Assembly: GCA_045576735.1 (NCBI GenBank)
Contig: JAZNGZ010000013.1
Location: forward strand, 1-24,775
DNA: 24,775 bases
Direction: 5' to 3'
Source: RGIG4079 sp045576735
GTDB taxonomy: Bacteria > Bacteroidota > Bacteroidia > Bacteroidales > Muribaculaceae
Shown: positions 22,229-24,775 of the stretch, piece after piece
Layout: each line of letters starts with the position of its first letter
Numbering within the stretch: position 1 is the first letter of the stretch
Made by a program: the position numbers and the translations under genes
The notes under the pieces: model-generated
Told to the model about the DNA's origin: nothing
Database searches by the model: none
What the model saw: the letters and a program-made list of their open reading frames with translations, nothing else

Positions 22229-24682
22229 ATGAATCGATTTACAAATTTATTTCCAATTACCAAAACACTACGTTTTGAGTTAAGGCCACAAGGAGAAACA
22301 CTTAAGTATATAAAAAAACGTGGCATTATCGACACCGATACTGAGAGGGCAAAAGACTACACTACAGTAAAAACAATTATTGATGAATACCACAAAGATT
22401 TTATTTCGAGAGCATTAAGCACTTTCAAAATTAACGATGATTTATTAGTTAGTTTTTTTGATCAATTTTGCAGTAGTAAACCTAACATAGAAGATATTCA
22501 AAAAATACAATCATCATTATACAATGATATTTCAAAACATCTTCTTTCTCAATCAGAATCCAAAGGTTCAAAACCTAAATTATTTAACAAGGAATTAATA
22601 TGTGAACTGTTGCCCCTATTTGAGCAAGACAAGACCAAATTAAATATCATCAAAAAGTTTGATCAATTTACCACATATTTTAAAGGGTTCAATGAAAATC
22701 GAAAAAACATTTATAATGGAGAAGGCAAACATGGGTCAATTGCCTACCGACTAATTAACGAAAATCTCAAATTATTTGCTCAAGATATTTTAAGGTTTAA
22801 AAAAGTTGCGCCAAATATTAAATCAAAAATAGCCCAATTAAATAACGACTTCTCTCATGAGATCAATTTAAAATGGGCAATAACTGATATTTCTTTAATT
22901 TTTGACATCAAATTTTTCAATAATTTGCTCACACAAGGCGACATAGATTTGTATAATGCAATACTTGGAGCCAAAGTTGATGAAAAGAATCATATACAAG
23001 GGCTCAATCAGTATATAAACCTATACAACCAACAAAATAAGTCAAAACTCCCCACATTAGACGTTTTATATAAGCAAATTTTGTCAGATAAAGAGAGTTT
23101 ATCCTGGTTACCTGATAAGTTTGAAAACGATAACGACGCAATCGTTACACTGAAAAACTATTGCGAATCACTAAAAGAAAATGAAACTCTTTTAACTCTT
23201 CAGCGCATATTAAATTACATTACCGAATTTGACCTAAACCACATATATATATCAGAAAAATATATCACTCGATTGTCAAAAGATGCCTTTGACAATTGGG
23301 CAACATTAAAATCTATCATACACCAAACAAACCAAGGGTCTTATTCTATCGCCGAACTTGACAAATATATTACAGAGTATAACAACACTAGAGAAAACGA
23401 ACCATTAACTACTATTAGCGAATATTTCAGTAGAATTAAAAAGCCTTTTAATCATTATAATGAGTGTCTCAATAATGCTAAATCAATCCTTGATGCCACA
23501 CACGAGACCAATGATGTATTTGACAACGAAGAATCTACCCATATCATGAGAGAATTGGGTGATTCTATAATTTCAATAAGACGTTTATCTTCATATGTAT
23601 TAGGAAATGGGAACGAGACACTCAAAGACGACATTTTCTATGGCCATTTAATCCCAATTGCCGACACATTAAACATCTTTTCAAAAATATATGATAAGAT
23701 GCGTAATCGTGCGACAAAGAAACCCTATTCAACCGAAAAAATTAAATTAAACTTTAATTGTTCCACTTTATTAGATGGATGGGATAAAAACAAAGAAAAG
23801 GATAATCTATGTGTGATACTCCGTAAAGATGGAAGGTATTTCTTGGGTATAATGGATAATGATTCCAAAAATACATTTACAAAAAAACAATTGCCAAATG
23901 ATGGTGATTATTATGAAAAGATGGAATATAAACAAATACCCACAACATCCGGTATTGGTGGGTTTATTCGTAAATGCTTTGGAGTTACTCAAAAATTAGG
24001 ATGGAATTGTCCGAGTAGTTGTTTAAACTCTGATGGCAAAATCATCATCAAAGATAGTGAAGTTTCTAATAATCTTCAAGAATTGATTGATTGTCAAAAA
24101 GAATTCTTCAATACTTATGAAAAAGATGGCGTTAGATATCGAGACTTTTATAATTATAAGTTTGCCGATTCGTCAAAATATGATTCTCTAAAGAGTTTTT
24201 ACACAGATGTTGAACAACAAAGTTATAAAATAATATTTAGCAAAATCTCTACAACATTTATTGACTCGCTTGTAAAAAATGGAGAATTATATCTATTTGA
24301 GATTTATAACAAAGACTTCTCACCCAACAGCAGAGGGAGAAAAAATCTCCACACGATGTATTGGGAAGCATTATTCTCGGAGGAAAACTTAAATGAACTA
24401 AAATACAAACTAAATGGGAAAGCCGAAATTTTTTATCGAAAAGCAAGTCTCAAGGCCGACCCCGACAACCCTACTCACAAGAAATGCGTTCCAGTAAAAT
24501 TGCGCAGCAACGAAATGAGGACAAAGACATTTGCATATGATTTGCAAAAAGACAAACGTTTCACTACTGACAAGTTTTTGTTTCATGTACCTATTACACT
24601 AAATGCACAATCTAAAAGTCGAGAAACAATCAATAACAAAGGGGGTGTGTCAAAAATCAGTCACACCCTCATTGTTTCATAA
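22229..24682 (+). CDS. cas12a: Cas12a-like RNA-guided effector lacking RuvC and Nuc domains
   Basis: An 817-residue protein; typical Cas12a is about 1,200-1,300. Domains seen in order: WED-I (NLFPITKTLRFELRPQGETL, residues 6-25); REC lobe, with the hallmark YFKGFNENRKNIY at 150-162 and helical sequence to about 490; WED-II (KIKLNF to GWDKNKEKDN, 504-526, then ILRKDGRYFLGIM); a PI-like insertion (about 560-700) running into LHTMYWEALFSEENL (707-721) and KAEIFYRKASL (731-741); WED-III with H750, K757 or R759, and K774 at the places of the FnCas12a crRNA-processing residues H843, K852 and K869; then DKFLFHVPITLN (781-792). Resemblance ends near residue 804. By spacing from FnCas12a, the RuvC-I Asp would fall near 822, beyond the stop. 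The gene looks more A+T-rich than its neighbours, suggesting transfer. No array, cas1, cas2 or cas4 is in the window. Confidence 0.92.
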   Translation: MNRFTNLFPITKTLRFELRPQGETLKYIKKRGIIDTDTERAKDYTTVKTIIDEYHKDFISRALSTFKINDDLLVSFFDQFCSSKPNIEDIQKIQSSLYNDISKHLLSQSESKGSKPKLFNKELICELLPLFEQDKTKLNIIKKFDQFTTYFKGFNENRKNIYNGEGKHGSIAYRLINENLKLFAQDILRFKKVAPNIKSKIAQLNNDFSHEINLKWAITDISLIFDIKFFNNLLTQGDIDLYNAILGAKVDEKNHIQGLNQYINLYNQQNKSKLPTLDVLYKQILSDKESLSWLPDKFENDNDAIVTLKNYCESLKENETLLTLQRILNYITEFDLNHIYISEKYITRLSKDAFDNWATLKSIIHQTNQGSYSIAELDKYITEYNNTRENEPLTTISEYFSRIKKPFNHYNECLNNAKSILDATHETNDVFDNEESTHIMRELGDSIISIRRLSSYVLGNGNETLKDDIFYGHLIPIADTLNIFSKIYDKMRNRATKKPYSTEKIKLNFNCSTLLDGWDKNKEKDNLCVILRKDGRYFLGIMDNDSKNTFTKKQLPNDGDYYEKMEYKQIPTTSGIGGFIRKCFGVTQKLGWNCPSSCLNSDGKIIIKDSEVSNNLQELIDCQKEFFNTYEKDGVRYRDFYNYKFADSSKYDSLKSFYTDVEQQSYKIIFSKISTTFIDSLVKNGELYLFEIYNKDFSPNSRGRKNLHTMYWEALFSEENLNELKYKLNGKAEIFYRKASLKADPDNPTHKKCVPVKLRSNEMRTKTFAYDLQKDKRFTTDKFLFHVPITLNAQSKSRETINNKGGVSKISHTLIVS
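24623..24678. repeat. Nested inverted repeat spanning the 3' end of the Cas12a-like gene
   Basis: Outer arms GAAACAAT (24623-24630) and ATTGTTTC (24671-24678) and inner arms GGGTGTG (24643-24649) and CACACCC (24662-24668) are perfect complements, with an unequal spacer between them. The last recognisable Cas12a residues lie at the inner left arm, and the ORF stops just after the outer right arm. GGGTGTGTCAAAA-like ends occur on some insertion sequences, so this may be a residual transposon end or deletion scar. It lacks the T-run of a normal terminator. Confidence 0.6.
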
Positions 24683-24690
24683 AAAAACGA

Positions 24691-24722
24691 CAAAGCCCTG
24701 ACTTTCTCAAGCTAGGGCTTTG
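24691..24722. terminator. Hairpin terminator beyond the Cas12a-like gene, better suited to minus-strand transcripts
   Basis: A 9-bp stem (CAAAGCCCT at 24691-24699 with AGGGCTTTG at 24714-24722) holds a smaller CTT/AAG stem in its loop. The run of seven A at 24681-24687 gives a T-run to minus-strand transcripts, while the plus side continues CTATGTCC before GTTTTT. It can end plus transcripts weakly, or a convergent minus-strand gene beyond the window strongly. A further short palindrome, CCTAAAG/CTTTAGG, follows at about 24729-24751. Confidence 0.65.
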
Positions 24723-24775
24723 CTATGTCCTAAAGTTTTTGTATCTTTAGGTAAACCTAAATAAATATGACAAAG

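Overview
The window looks like a piece of a Bacteroidales chromosome, probably a gut-type member assembled from short reads. This is an inference from several things seen together: TAnnTTTG-type -7 promoter boxes, A+T-rich spacers, a methylmalonyl-CoA epimerase followed by an acyl-CoA carboxylase beta subunit, an M64 peptidase, a pRiA4b ORF-3-like protein, and a Cas12a relative. The first 39 bases are not biological. On the minus strand they read as a BGI/MGI sequencing adapter, so the left edge is a raw contig end that cuts the first gene.

Layout, left to right. (1) 40-1185, minus strand: methylmalonyl-CoA epimerase, then a truncated carboxyltransferase subunit (propionate/succinate metabolism). 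(2) 1400-7878, minus strand: a six-gene cluster transcribed MBOAT O-acyltransferase, membrane-anchored SGNH protein, SGNH lipoprotein, outer-membrane barrel-like protein, secreted beta-helix protein, acyltransferase-3 membrane protein. It resembles an alginate-type glycan acetylation module without a polymerase. (3) 8247-10172, plus strand: dnaK with a strong terminator, followed by a gene-free stretch carrying two 66-bp REP-like repeats and an inverted fragment of a third. (4) 10937-12993: a pRiA4b ORF-3-like protein, a multi-pass membrane protein of unknown function, and tRNA-Pro(TGG), all on minus. (5) 13243-14500, plus: two tandem small secreted paralogues and a frameshifted protein-kinase remnant. 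(6) 14645-18263, minus: M64 peptidase, a paralogue of the unknown membrane protein, an inositol-monophosphatase-family enzyme and an Lrp/AsnC regulator. (7) 18403-21357, plus: GNAT acetyltransferase, zinc-type ABC transporter binding protein and ATPase (no permease), and tcdA. (8) 21364-24775: a Lys-rich unknown protein on minus and, divergently on plus, an 817-residue Cas12a-like protein.

The most interesting object is the Cas12a-like protein. It has the recognisable REC lobe, WED, PI and pre-crRNA-processing segment, but it ends just before the expected RuvC-I aspartate, so RuvC and Nuc are absent. No CRISPR array or adaptation gene is visible here. It may be a natural nuclease-less, RNA-guided DNA-binding Cas12a, half of a split system, or a decayed effector. 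The window ends 93 bases after its stop codon, so these cannot be separated from this sequence. The stop lies inside a nested inverted repeat, which suggests a rearrangement or insertion junction.
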